A DNA stretch of 64,000 bases from Pycnopodia helianthoides (lineage: Eukaryota; Echinodermata; Asteroidea; Forcipulatida; Asteriidae), in NCBI GenBank assembly GCA_032158295.1, contig CM063260.1:7201501-7265500 (forward strand), given 5' to 3'. Position 1 is the stretch's first letter. Every line of letters starts with the position of its first letter. Under the pieces are notes generated by a model that was not told the origin of the DNA, searched no databases, and saw only the letters and a list, made by a program, of their open reading frames with translations. A program made the translations under genes and the position numbers. This document shows, piece by piece, positions 29,077-41,400 of this stretch.

Positions 29077-31406
29077 GTACTTGACTTCTAACAATTCATA
29101 TGTGCGGACGAGATTGCAGGATTGAAGCGGTGGTTTGTTACATGATCAAAGTAAATAAAGGCCACATCGGTCATTTCCTGCAGTAAATCAAACTGCGTTT
29201 TTACACCGTTTGGTTTTGAATCCACTGTAAATTTGATGGAGTGCTGCATGTACAAATGTACATGTGTTTGTTGTCGCTCTCCTCAGACTAGGTTGAGGAG
29301 TGCAGAGGTGGGTGATTACCTTAGAAATGAAGGGCTGGTAGCCTACTAGACATAATTTTCAAGCCAATTCATGTACAGAAAGGCTAGTATGCAAATAGTT
29401 TTAAAGTGAAACCTTTTGGGGAACTGTTATGGTATTCAATTTTTAAAATGAAATTCATAGAGTGTAATTATTGTCTGTGTTACTTTTTTTTTTTTTTTTT
29501 TTTTTTTTACTATGAAAGCTGCACAGCACACTGGGCCGATGCAAATTTCCTTTATTTCCAAGGGTGAGCCAATTCATTTACATTTGGTCCCTGCATCATT
29601 ATACTAAAAACAATCAACAATAACTAGCTACCTTAATTTTTTAAAAAATACATCTTTAGTAAAAGGAACTAAAGGCTAAGAAAAAATATTCAAAAGTGGA
29701 ACCCCTCCCCCCCCAAAAAAAATAATACAAGTTATTTAAAAGGATGAAAGGCCAATGACACAATTCAACAAATTATAAAAACAATAAATGATTGAAATAG
29801 GAGGCCTAAAACAGGAAAAAGCTTAAAGATTGAAACTATGAATAGTTGTGAATTAAAAAATATTGAGGGACTTGATTTTCCTTAAAAACACATGAGTTTT
29901 GTTTGTGCTGAAACCCCAGTCAACAAAAAAGGCACTTAAATTATTGCAAATTAACCCACAATGCATTTACACATGTATGCAATGATTGTGTACGTTATTC
30001 AGAGTTATACTATATTAAATAATGATAATGTACATTTTGAAGAAAACCTGCTCTTAGGTTGTCCGACTCGACCGCGTCTTAGCGACGACGACTCCAAAGA
30101 GATTGCTCTAAGAGAAAGCAAACATCTTCATACGTTAAAAGATTACCGAGCGACAGAGATTTGTATGTTGACTGGCTCTAGTTTAATTGCATACTGGACT
30201 CTGGGCTGCAGACTTGGAGTCATCTTGGATGTTTAAAGGAGCTGTTTACAATTTTGGGGATTTGTGAAGATTTTCTTTTTCTCTTACTCAAGCCAGTTTT
30301 CAAAACACTTGTCTTTATGGTAGAGTCTTGTCAGTGAAACGCCAGGTCGTTTTTGCGTTCAACTTGGCTCTCTAGACTGCAGGTTTTAAATCGTCTTGGA
30401 TGTTCAAAGGAACTGTTAAAAATTGGTTTGGTTTTTAAGGAAAAAATATTTCATTCCATTCAGCCATTTTTTTAAACACTTCATTGATCGTTGGCTCAGG
30501 ACTATAAGGTTCCTACTGTAGTTAGTATGGATTTCATAAAATTTGTTTTGCAAATTTTTGAGCTACTGGTAAATGGAGTTTATTGATCAAGAGTGGTCTC
30601 TAAAGTAATTGTTTGCCAAAAATAAACTTTAACTTTTGAATAAAAACAATATTATTGTGGGTTTTTTTTCAAATTTATTCACATTTTTTATTTACTGCTC
30701 TTTTAATCATTAGGATATAAAATTGACCTCTTTGAAATGACACAGTTGCTGTTGCTGCTGTTCTGCTGTTGCTGCTGTTCTGCTGTTCTGCTGTTGCTGC
30801 TACTGTTTTGAGCTTGTAGTGACCTTTAACATTTTGATTATTCTATTGAGACAATTGAAAGGTCTTTGAATATTGGAAAACAATTTCTCATTTTTGGTCT
30901 ACAGAAACGCAGAAGTAAACATAGGAGGCGGGGAGGAAAGCTGTCTAGAGCCAAGCTGCATGGTCGCCTCAAATGTGCAGTAAGGGCTTCGGGTTACGAT
31001 GAAGATCTGAAGTGATGAAATAAAGGAAGCCCTTTTAAAGAGGAAGCCATCCCGTACAGCTTTTGTTTTTTTCTTGAAGCGACGACGGGGTTCGGTGCAA
31101 GAAAAGAGCGTGTGAGGCACGGAGGGTCTTATTGGGTTCCATCAGCCCTTTGGTAAATATCTACATCTTGCATTGAACATTTTTATTATAATGTAGAACC
31201 TGACTTTTTCCATTATGTAGACCATGTTGCCGTGCTTACAACAAGAGTGGCAGGCCCTGAAACGTTCCAAGGCATGTCTCGGCAGGCATTGGGCATGTTG
31301 GAAGTTTCACGTTTTGCATCATAATTGCCTCGTGAAAGTTGTTATTAAAAAAATTACATAACAGCTGAATGAGTTTAAAGATAAATGTACAACTATCAAG
31401 CCACGT
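29077..31406. other. Intergenic stretch, simple repeats, no gene seen
   Basis: Contains a 25-base T run at 29484-29508 and an irregular (CTG)-rich stretch at 30745-30805. A 91-codon frame at 29961-30236 has no recognisable features. Confidence 0.35.
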
Positions 31407-31585
31407 GGGCCCAATTTCATAGAGACTGCTTAAGCACAAAAACTAGCTAAGCACAACCAAATTATGCTTTCCAGAATAAGGTCACCAGCCAAACTACCAT
31501 GTCTTATGTACAATTTATGGCTGGTTACCTGCTCACAATTGTTAAGCAATATTTTCTGCTTAAGCAGCTAAATGACATTGGGCCC
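31407..31585. repeat. Palindromic GGGCCCAATTTCAT-family element
   Basis: GGGCCCAATTTCATAGAGAC at the left is mirrored at the right by AAATGACATTGGGCCC. Inner GCTTAAGCACAAAAACTAGC matches the copy at 46394-46587. Confidence 0.75.
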
Positions 31586-32145
31586 TGATTCATGAGGCCT
31601 CCACTCTCTTTACTATCTGCCTCTATCTTAGTGCATTATTCAGCACCTTGCTTCAGTCCAGGTGCAGTACCTTTAAAAGTTGTACACTATAAGAACAATT
31701 GCACACTTTTCCTCTACGCATGCATCTTGTAACTTAAACGTTCTGTAAGGCTCGAGTTGGAACTCGATTCGGCAAATAATCTTGAGTAACCCAATTTATT
31801 TGCAATTTGCAAAGAGGATTGATAGTTTTTGTGGGGGGATTAAATGACATTCTAAAAGGCTTTTATTGAAATTGCAGGAGCAGGCCTAATGCTGTGGTTT
31901 GTTCTACTGAGTTCATGAAGTTCTCGCATATTGCATTTGGTGTTGAAGCTGTGTTGATGGACTGTGGCATTGTATGCAGACGTTTGTACAGGTGCTAATG
32001 AAGCTATTAACCGTGCCGGACTGTATGCCGTGGGGGCTTCCTAAACGATCCCACCCACTAACGAGGTAACAAAACTCCTGCTCCGTTGAAATTTAAACCA
32101 TCGTTCGAAACCATTCTCCTGGAACAGAACTGATTGAATCTTACA
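31586..32145 (+). promoter_or_regulatory. 5' flank and probable 5' UTR of PIK3CA coding exon 1
   Basis: An in-frame TGA at 32131-32133, five codons before the ATG, closes the frame upstream and supports the chosen start. A possible acceptor ATTGAAATTGCAG ends at 31877, so 31878-32145 could be 5' UTR of a spliced exon. No TATA box is evident. In vertebrate PIK3CA the start codon also lies in the second exon, which is why a distant first exon is plausible here. Confidence 0.4.
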
Positions 32146-32491
32146 ATGCCGCCGTCGTCAGGAGAACTGTGGGGCTCTCACTTTATGCCCGCCAAGATCA
32201 GCGTAGAATGCCTTCTTCCGACGGGGATAATCGTACCGTTGGAATGTGTTCGTGAGGCGACTTTGGAGAATATAAAAGCTCTCCTGTGGAAGGAGGCAAA
32301 GAAGCTACCTCTATCCCATCTTCTCGGAGAGGCGTCGTCGTATATATTCGTGACTATAACCCAGGATGCCGAGAAGGAGGAGTTTTACGACGAGGGGAGG
32401 AGGTTGTGTGACCTGCGGCTTTTTCAGCCGTGGTTGAAGGTCGTGGAACCGGCGGGAAACCGGGAAGAGAAAATGCTTAACTATGAAATAG
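32146..32491 (+). CDS. PIK3CA: PIK3CA coding exon 1: adaptor-binding domain
   Basis: ATG at 32146 with an in-frame stop five codons upstream; donor GTGAGT after 32491. Encodes residues 1-115 plus one base. Shows [36 protein letters not shown] and [15 protein letters not shown], the p85-contacting ubiquitin-like fold of p110-alpha. Arg36 and Arg86 align with human Arg38 and Arg88. More GC-rich than its surroundings. Confidence 0.95.
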
Positions 32492-35400
32492 GTGAGTGAA
32501 AGTCCCTTTGTTTTCTGCCATGACTTGGTTATTTTGGGTTAGAAATTTTGTAACCGAGATATATTCACATTTAACAGTAGCTATGCAGCTACTGATGGGG
32601 GGGGGGGGGAGGGGGAGGGGCAATGAGTTATGACCAGGATTGTAGACGTGTACAAACTAGCAGGGTAGCAGTCACAACAATATAATTTGTAATGGCATTG
32701 TGGCTGGTAACCTGTTTCTTCTAAGCTAAGCAAGACTATTCTGTGTTTACCAGCTTAAGAATTTCGTCACATGGCTTAGTTTCATAAAGCTGTTCAAGAT
32801 ATAAATTTGGTAAGCCCAGAACAGTTTTGCTTAACAAGAATGGGTTACCAGCCAATTTACATTGCTTTTGGCAGGTTCCCTGCTAATTTTTGCATTGTAA
32901 ATTATTTGAGGGAGTGATTAATTTAATTTTCATCTCAGGTACTGCCATCGGTATGCCCATCAACGAATTTGACTCCATGAAGGACCCCGAGGTCATCGAT
33001 TTCCGTCGGAACATCCTCACGCTCTGCAAAGAGGTCGTTGAAGAACGAGAAATCCAGGGGAAGACGGAACATGCCTTGTACGTCTATCCGCCAAACATTT
33101 ACATCTCCCCTGAGCTGCCTAAGCACATTATGCAGAAGCTTGACAGAGGTAAGTCTTAAATGGGAATGAAATTGAAGAATAACAATAACTAGACATGTAT
33201 GTGTTCCTGTTGTAGTAATCACAGCCCGTTCGTACCTTGGCTATTTGCCGCTGATAAAGGTCCCATTCTTAAGTGTTTTTTCTACATACAGTATGACAAC
33301 AAACAACTTGAGGGGGATGTTGAGGGTCTTTTTTGAAGGATGGGGAGGCATTTTTTAGCAAAAGGGTGTCTGTATGCCATCACCTTCAGGTTCCACCTGT
33401 ACATAGGTGTATTCATTTAAGTGCCATGGTATTATCAGGGAGTGGGGACAGCAGAACAAAGGAACACAAAAGGATCAATGCTGTCATCACATTGGAATCC
33501 TTTGTTTTTTATGAGCGCTTTGTCTATTGAGAGTGTTAAGTTAAAGGGACAATAGGAAAGTCCTCACATTGATAGCAATAAATTGGTGTATCTATACTTT
33601 CGCTGATTGGGTGTATTGTGTTGTGTATTTTTATTGAGATTACATGTATGTTTGACCAGCTGTGTTAAGTTAGGAGATAAACCTCATCAGTGAAATAGCA
33701 ATTATACTTTCAAACGTTGTATACAGCTGGTCTGGTGTTTTTAGGTCATCAGTGGTTTCTGGTGCAAATGTGTCCTTGAACCTTTTTTTAAGTTGTAAAG
33801 CGCCACTAGGGGTCTTCGATTCAAAGTGTGCTACGTGTATATAAATGCTGTTTTATTATTGTTATCATTACTATTATTAATATTGTTTCTAAATATGAGG
33901 AAGTGTTCACCAGTTATTGTACATACAAATCACAAATACATGTAGGACATTTTTATTGGAGAGAAAAAAAAAGAAAAACAAAAAACTTTGATGATTCAAA
34001 AGACAGTTTTCTCCATCTTCTGAAATTACAGCGTATCACTTCTACAATAACACGTGGAAAGCAATAAATCCGCCAAGAAAAAACAAACAAGTTTCACTGT
34101 TATCATACATTTTGTAGCTCTATAGCCATTCTCTGTTTACCAGACCCTTCCTACAATCAATAAAGAGTGGAGTCGTTGATTCCGTAGGAAAATAAAGTCC
34201 ACAAACTATCTGCAGGGTTGATAATGAAACACCATCTGTCTGCTTCGAAGCTTTCAAAGGTTGAATGTCTACACTTCCACTTTCCTGCGGAAAAAAAATT
34301 GTCATACGATCTTGGCAGATCGGAAATTGTCTCTCCGCTGAGGCTAGTGGTGACATGAGACAGCACCAACTACATGTTCTGTTGTTAACTGTAAAACTCT
34401 TAGACACTCACTTTACAATGTGTAGTTGGTGTTGGATTTTTTCGCTTCATTGGCAACGTTAACTGCGAAAGAGGCATTTGAAGATAATTTCAAGCTATCT
34501 TAAATTTGTGTTGTGATTTAGGAAAATAGAGCGCCTCCAAGGAGATTGCCAAGTTTTGTATTACATGCACATGGGAGCAAAAAAATGGTGCCCTTCAGAA
34601 TTTGTCCTCTAGACATTTTTGATTTCTTACGGCAGTATTATTCGCTCAAGAAAAATTGCCTGTCGCTGACGTGCGATAAATTGCTGGTCTTGTATGGAAG
34701 GGTGTGGGGGTGGAGTTTTGATATTTCAACCAAAACAACACGTCCAATGAACTTCAGAGCAAAAAAAAGCAATTCAAGCTGTACATGTACGTGGGACAAG
34801 GGTATACATGGGACAATCATGAGGTGCTGTGGCCGAGTGGTTTAGGGTCGGTAAACTCATGTTCTGTAATTTACAGAATGTGGGTTCGAATCCTGGTTTG
34901 GTCAGTTGCAAAATTTATGACCCTGATCAAGGCACTTTATCCTAATTGCTTCTCTCCACCCAGGAGTACAAATAGAGTAATCTTCGATGGACTGGCATTC
35001 CGTCCAGGGGGAATAGAAATATTCTCAGTCAATTAATACTTAGGAAACCGGATATAAAGCACTAGCCTGATCAGTCGTATTGCCTCTGGGCAGATATTAC
35101 TTTTTTCACTTTACTGTACATGGGAGTATTAAAGGATAAAGCATTAGACAAATGAACATCTTAAGTCAAGAATTAAGAATGACAGACAAGCACACACTAT
35201 GGGAAGGTATGGAAGGGGCCAGTGCAAATGAAAAAAAACCTGTCCCTGTTATAGCCAAGGTTTTAGCCAGAATTTGGTAAAAGGGTGTCCAAATTGGCTG
35301 GAAATTTAAAAACTGGGTGTCCAAATTGTTCATTTACAAAACATGTAAATGACAGATAAAACAGGGTGTCCAAATTGGCTGGAAATTTAAAAACTGGGTG

Positions 35401-38400
35401 TCCAAATTGTTCATTTACAAAACATGTAAATGACAGATAAAACAGGGTGTCCAAATTTAGAACAGGGTGTCCAGAAGACACCCAGACACCCTCTCAGGCT
35501 AATACTATGGTTATATATTGTAGCTATCAGTGTTGCTGTTAGTGCTTAGGCCATTAGGTTGCGTTTTCCATGTTCCGGACAGTAGTTTTCAGTTGGAAGA
35601 CACCAAGATTTTTCAGATTTTTTTAAACTTGATTTTTCAACAGGCAGTTGCATCTTTGATAGATAAAGTCTCATTGGATAGCCTCATTTCCATGTTCTAG
35701 TTTCAATAATTCTACCATACAACCGACCTGTCAATAAACTTGGTTATTACGTGTACACGGTTCATATTTTAATGTACACCGTTTCAACGTCTGAGGTTAA
35801 TTCAATTACTGGAAATGAAATTAACTTGGGGGTCTCCAAATTACAATCTTGCCTTTGTGGAGGATTGGCACTGGTGTTAATTTCAGTGAAACCAATCATT
35901 TTGTGTTTTGAAGATTACATTATACCAGTTCCATATTTTTACTTACTAGAAAAAGAAGAAGATTGAATTTGAACTAGATAGCAGTTCAAGCTGCCTCGAC
36001 AGTGCATGTCAACTTTTCCTTTAAACAGAGGCAATATTATTGCCCCTTTATTAATTCCGCAATGCTCATAATATTTCAGATTTTTTTTTGTTTGTTCATA
36101 CCTTGGGCAAAAAAAATCTTCGCTCATTCATGCCTGACGCCGGGCTGGTAAACATCGCACTTGGATGCAGTCAATTTCTTACCTAAACATTTGTGTAACA
36201 TCACTTGTATAATTGAATCAATGCAATGGTTATTTCATAAGTTGACTCTGTGGACGCTCCGCGATGGCGTTGCATGAAGGCCCAAGGCAGTGTAGAGTCC
36301 AACCCACAAGTACGTTAAAGGGATGAGAAGGGCAAATAACAGTCAATCTGATAGCTTCATATAATTTAGCACACACATAAAACGTTAGTATTAATTTTCC
36401 GGAGACAAAATTATTTTTTACAATAACTGTACTATTGAACGATAGACCACATGTGTACGTGTAGTTCTGTTGGTTTCCAGGCTAGTATGTCCATGTTTGG
36501 ACAATGTAGAGTGTATTGTACCCAGTGCTAGGTGTTGTAAAACATAGAAATGCGTACACAAGGAATTTTAAGGGAGGGTATACCTTTTGGTAATTAGTCC
36601 AAACATTAATGACTATAAAATCTTACTTGGTAAGACGCACTGCAGCTGTTGATGATGTGTAAAATGTTGAGAAACAATCTCCTTCAAATGAAGGTGGTTT
36701 TATTGAGAGGGAGTCAAAAACATTTCAATCTGAGAAATGTTCCTGCATGAACCTTTTATCCAATTGTGCATTCCAATGAGAGGTTATTCTTCATGCGTGG
36801 ACATAAACCGCTCCGGATTTACGGCGATATTTCAAAAGTGCTACCACCTTGTGAAATGGATTTTTAACAGGTTTCTTTTATTGGATAAATCTACATTTAT
36901 ATAGGGTTGAAACAATCGGACGTTTCCAAAAATCAAATGTATACTTTGCCTCTAAAGGTTACGTGCATACACGTAGTCTTTAAAATCCCATCTTCCTTGA
37001 GTGATGTATTACAATCTTTATTCACTAAACAATATCCAGCCATATGGTAACTCATTACCCAAACTGTTGGACTCAGATTATGGTCAGCATGAGCGGGGTC
37101 CAATTTCAAGGCTTTGCTTACACATGATTCTACGGGCCGTAAGCGCAGAATTTCGCGGTAAGCAGACCATGTAATGGAACCCAGTTTACTAGTGAAGTCC
37201 TCAGTCCAACAGAATCAAACACAATGTGCTGCTGGATTTTGATGGGTTGGGGTGGTATGAGTTCAATACCGTTTTCTCAAAACTGTGAGTGTCACTGATT
37301 TAAATGTGATATTTGGATATTGAGTTACTTACTCAAAGATGCTTTTTGAAAACCATAAAGTATATACTCTAAAAAAAAAACCTTTTTTATTTTACATTGT
37401 TTTCAATTCTCTTAATTAAAAAAATATATCCCTGAAGATTGTTTGTTGGGGAGAGTAATTTTAACAGCAATATCCTTTTGTATTTATTTTTGTGTATTAT
37501 AAATTAGTTTAATCTTGATATCTTGACAATCTTAGACAACTAATTCTTTTTTTTAAATACCTCTACATTTTGCATGGTGTTACTAAGATCAAATGAAGCC
37601 TTGAGTCAGAGCCTAAGACAAGGTTTATAGAAGCACAAAGTTTAGTTTCAAAATTTCAATCTTAATATCAGACAAATACTTGTAATATTTCAACTGAAAA
37701 AAACAACCTCATAAAGACCACATGTTTGAAGACAAAACTGAACGTAAAATACATGACTCAAATACTGGCTTGATTTGTTTTTAGCAGCTGAGCCATTCAC
37801 TAGTTCTGTATTTGATCAGTCAGGTAAAGTATCAAAGACAAGTTGATTTTTACTCGTGGAATACCATGACTTGAAAGGACATTTCGGAGAGTTTTAGGTA
37901 CAAAATCTATCTGTAGGTAGTAGAGGCATTAGTTTTTATTTCCAAAGGTATGTTGTGAAAATTCTCAATCACTTTGTCAACAGTTTGTTTCTTTGAGGTG
38001 ACAGTATATTTGAGCAAACTTCTATATTCAACTTTCCATTTAACAAACGTTTACGTCGTACACAAACAATGTTTTCGACCTCAAAGCTTCAATATGGTAA
38101 AGTAAACAAGACAACTGTGCAAATCATTTGAAAGGTAATTTCATGCGCTACAAAATAAATTAAACTTTAACACATCAAAATAATCACACGTCAGTTATCC
38201 AAGGACTTCTAGGTTGGTAGAAAATCTTTTCACTTTCTGTGCCATGATCAATGACTCGATGTTTACTTGGGCCTGAGTGCTTAAAGGTATTGTACACTTT
38301 TGGTAACAGCTCAAAATGAGTGTCCACATTTTGTGTGATTAAACATATGCATGAACAAACAAACCTGTGAAACTTTGAGCTCAATTGGTCATCGAGGTCA

Positions 38401-41400
38401 CGAGAAAATAGTGAAAAGAGATCTTAATGTGTTTTCTGTTTTTTCAAATTATCGCGCGCGATAACTACTATTGTTTTACTCGTTTCTCAGAAACGATAGC
38501 ATTTTAGGCAGAAATATTTTAAGGAACCCTTTCTACCATTACTTACTTTAAATCATGTAAGTTATGTGTGAATCTGTGAACATTGTGTTTTTCGATCTTA
38601 CCAATAGTGTACAGGGCCTTTAAAGGTTAAAGGCAGGATATACTTTTGGTAATGGTCAAAGACTAGTATCCTCACTTGATGTATCCCAACATATAATGCA
38701 TAAAATAACAAACCTGTGAAAATTTGGGCTCAATATTGGTCAACAAAGTTGCAAGAAAATAATGAAAGAAAAAACATCCTTGTTGCATAGAATTGTGTGC
38801 TTTCAAATGCCTGAGAAAGGCCTTTCTCAGATTCAAATGTTTTAGTGAGAAATTACCTTTTTCTCAAAAACTACATTACTTCAGTGGGAGTCGTTTCTCA
38901 CAATGTTTTATACTATCAACAGCTCTCAGGTGCTTTAAGGTAATGTATTTCTTTAGTAATTACCCAAAGTATCCACTGCCTTTAAACAAAAAACTAATTT
39001 TTAAAGGCCACAGCATAAACACAAAATGAAACTTTCAAGAGTCCCCCCTCCACAACTCAAAAGAAATTAATAATAATGGGAAAAAAAATGGTCAAGAAAT
39101 AAAGTTATTCATGGAATATGCAAAGTATGTTTTATAAAGTAGAAGATCCTCTTGTATAAGATTGTTTGCAAGAGAAGGGTTTAGTTATAAACTTTATTTC
39201 AAATGTTGACATTTCGGGAAACTACTCATGAATAGATCGGGGCACAGTTTTGAAATTCAGGTTTCGGGAATCGTATCTTTTAGCTTCTAAACCTTCATAA
39301 ATATTAACTAAATAGTTTTTTACATATTTTTATTCAATAATTTTTTCTCCCATCATGATTAAATGTCAAACTGCAGAAAAATTCTTACCAGTTACTTGAA
39401 GGAAAAGTAGAAATTCTACTGAAAACTGCTTGACATGGTTTGGCATCAATCTAGAAGGATCCATAGCCAATTCTGTCTCCGAATCCGTCTAGTAATTAGG
39501 CCTCGGCTCGTCTTTAAAGTTCTTATTTGCGACGCCCGAACAGATAATATTTCTGAGACAATCTACTGTGGGATTACCCAGGTACTTTACTAGCCTTGGG
39601 CAGGGCTTCACAAACATCTTCTCATTTTACCTGATTGTGGTTTTAGGACAGACATTTTTTTAGAATAGGTAATTATCCTGGTGCATTTATCAGTACATTG
39701 TATGCCAGAATGATTGCTATACATGTAAACCTGATGCTGTTACCGTTTTCCCTTGATTTGGTTGGATTTTTTTTTTGGGGGGGGAAGTAAAACTAGTTTC
39801 CACGAAAAATCTTTCCTGCCTGATTTTAGTGTAATTACGTTATGCATTTCACAAAATCCCACTAAATGTATATGCTGTTTACTTTATTTAAAAAACAGAC
39901 AATGAGAAATAACCTTTTTCAGTTTAGCTCATACTAATGTACTGGTTTGTTTGATCATAGAGTAAGGGTTTTATGAAGTATGTCATGCAATCCAGACCGA
40001 TCAAAAGATTGTAATGTTCCATAACTTAGAACTCCCAAAACCAATGATGTACTAAATATTGACTGTTATTTTTCTTGAGCATTAGTGGTTTACATTTTAC
40101 ACTGTGCTCAGCGCAAATCTGCAAATCCGCAAATCCGCAAATCCTCAATACTAAAGCCACTGAGGTTTCTCATATGAGTCTGTTATAGAAGTTTAACCTC
40201 TCCATTAACTAACTAATGTCTTTAAATATATGTTGGCTAATTACATGATTAGTCAAAGATATATGTCTGCTGGAAACCTAAAAAGTGAGATGATCTACTT
40301 ATACGCCAAATTGAATAACATGTTTTTACATCTATGAAAGGGGCATGCACGTCACATGATCACGCGCACACTGTAAAACCTGCAAAATGATTTGACCTCC
40401 ATTTACGCCCGTTTGTTGCAATGTATTACATGTACGTGCATCTTTCGGGGCTTGTAGCTCTTCATAAAAAAAAACAATATGCAATTAATATCACTAGGGT
40501 GTGATGGCCGAGAGGTTCAGAGTTCTGGTGGTTAAGTCATCGGGGTGTGGGTTCGAATCCTGGTCATGACACTTGTGTCCTTGAGAAAGATGCTTTACAT
40601 GTATATAAATGGGTACCTGCATGAGTAGAGGTTAATATTGTTACAGTGTTTGAAAAAGCCTTCGGAGTGCCACAGCAGCCCGGGTTGTATACTCCCCAGG
40701 GAGCTGAGAAAGATTACAGGAATGCTATTGGCCCAATGACCAGGGCACTAATGTAAAGTGCATCGATGCATTATTGTAAGATGCGCTATAAGAACTAATT
40801 ATTTTTTTGTTTTTAAATATTTATATTGAGATATAGGACCTTTCTGTTTAATCAATAATTTTTAATTTTAAGATTGGTTCATCATGAAACGTGATGAATT
40901 ATGTTCCATCACTTTATGATATATTTCTTGAATATTTAGACGATTGACTGAACATACTTTGCCAAAACCAATGACATATCATCCTAGAGCTACAGAATGT
41001 TTCATACAAACTGGAGGATTGGATGAATGTACTCTTCCAAAAACCGATGACTTGCAATCTATGTATGAAACACTTTTTTTTTTCAACCAGAAGATTGGAA
41101 ATTGAGAATGGCTCGTCCTGGCTGTTATCCCTTTTATGTTTGTACGAGGTACCGTTCATTACAAACCCTCTTGGCTTTCTAGAAATGCATACATTTCTAA
41201 CTGACCCTGTGAACTTTTCAGCCAGCACAATTTGTGTGGGCGTAGACGGGTGTCATGTTCTGTTATTACAAATTTGAATAAAAGTTCCTTGTACCTTGCA
41301 GGCATCTTTTGGTTTGGATTATTAGGCCATCAATTGAGGCAGAATCCGTTTTTTTACAGTCAGTATGCTCCCGGAAATTATTTGAGTATGTATATATTGA

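Noticed and set aside
34823..34900. Possible tRNA-Ser or tRNA-Leu gene
   Set aside because: The A and B boxes are present but the sequence is a diverged SINE head followed by a shared body; no clean cloverleaf.
40498..40565. Possible tRNA-Leu gene
   Set aside because: SINE head: followed by GACACTTGTGTCCTTGAG body common to many copies.
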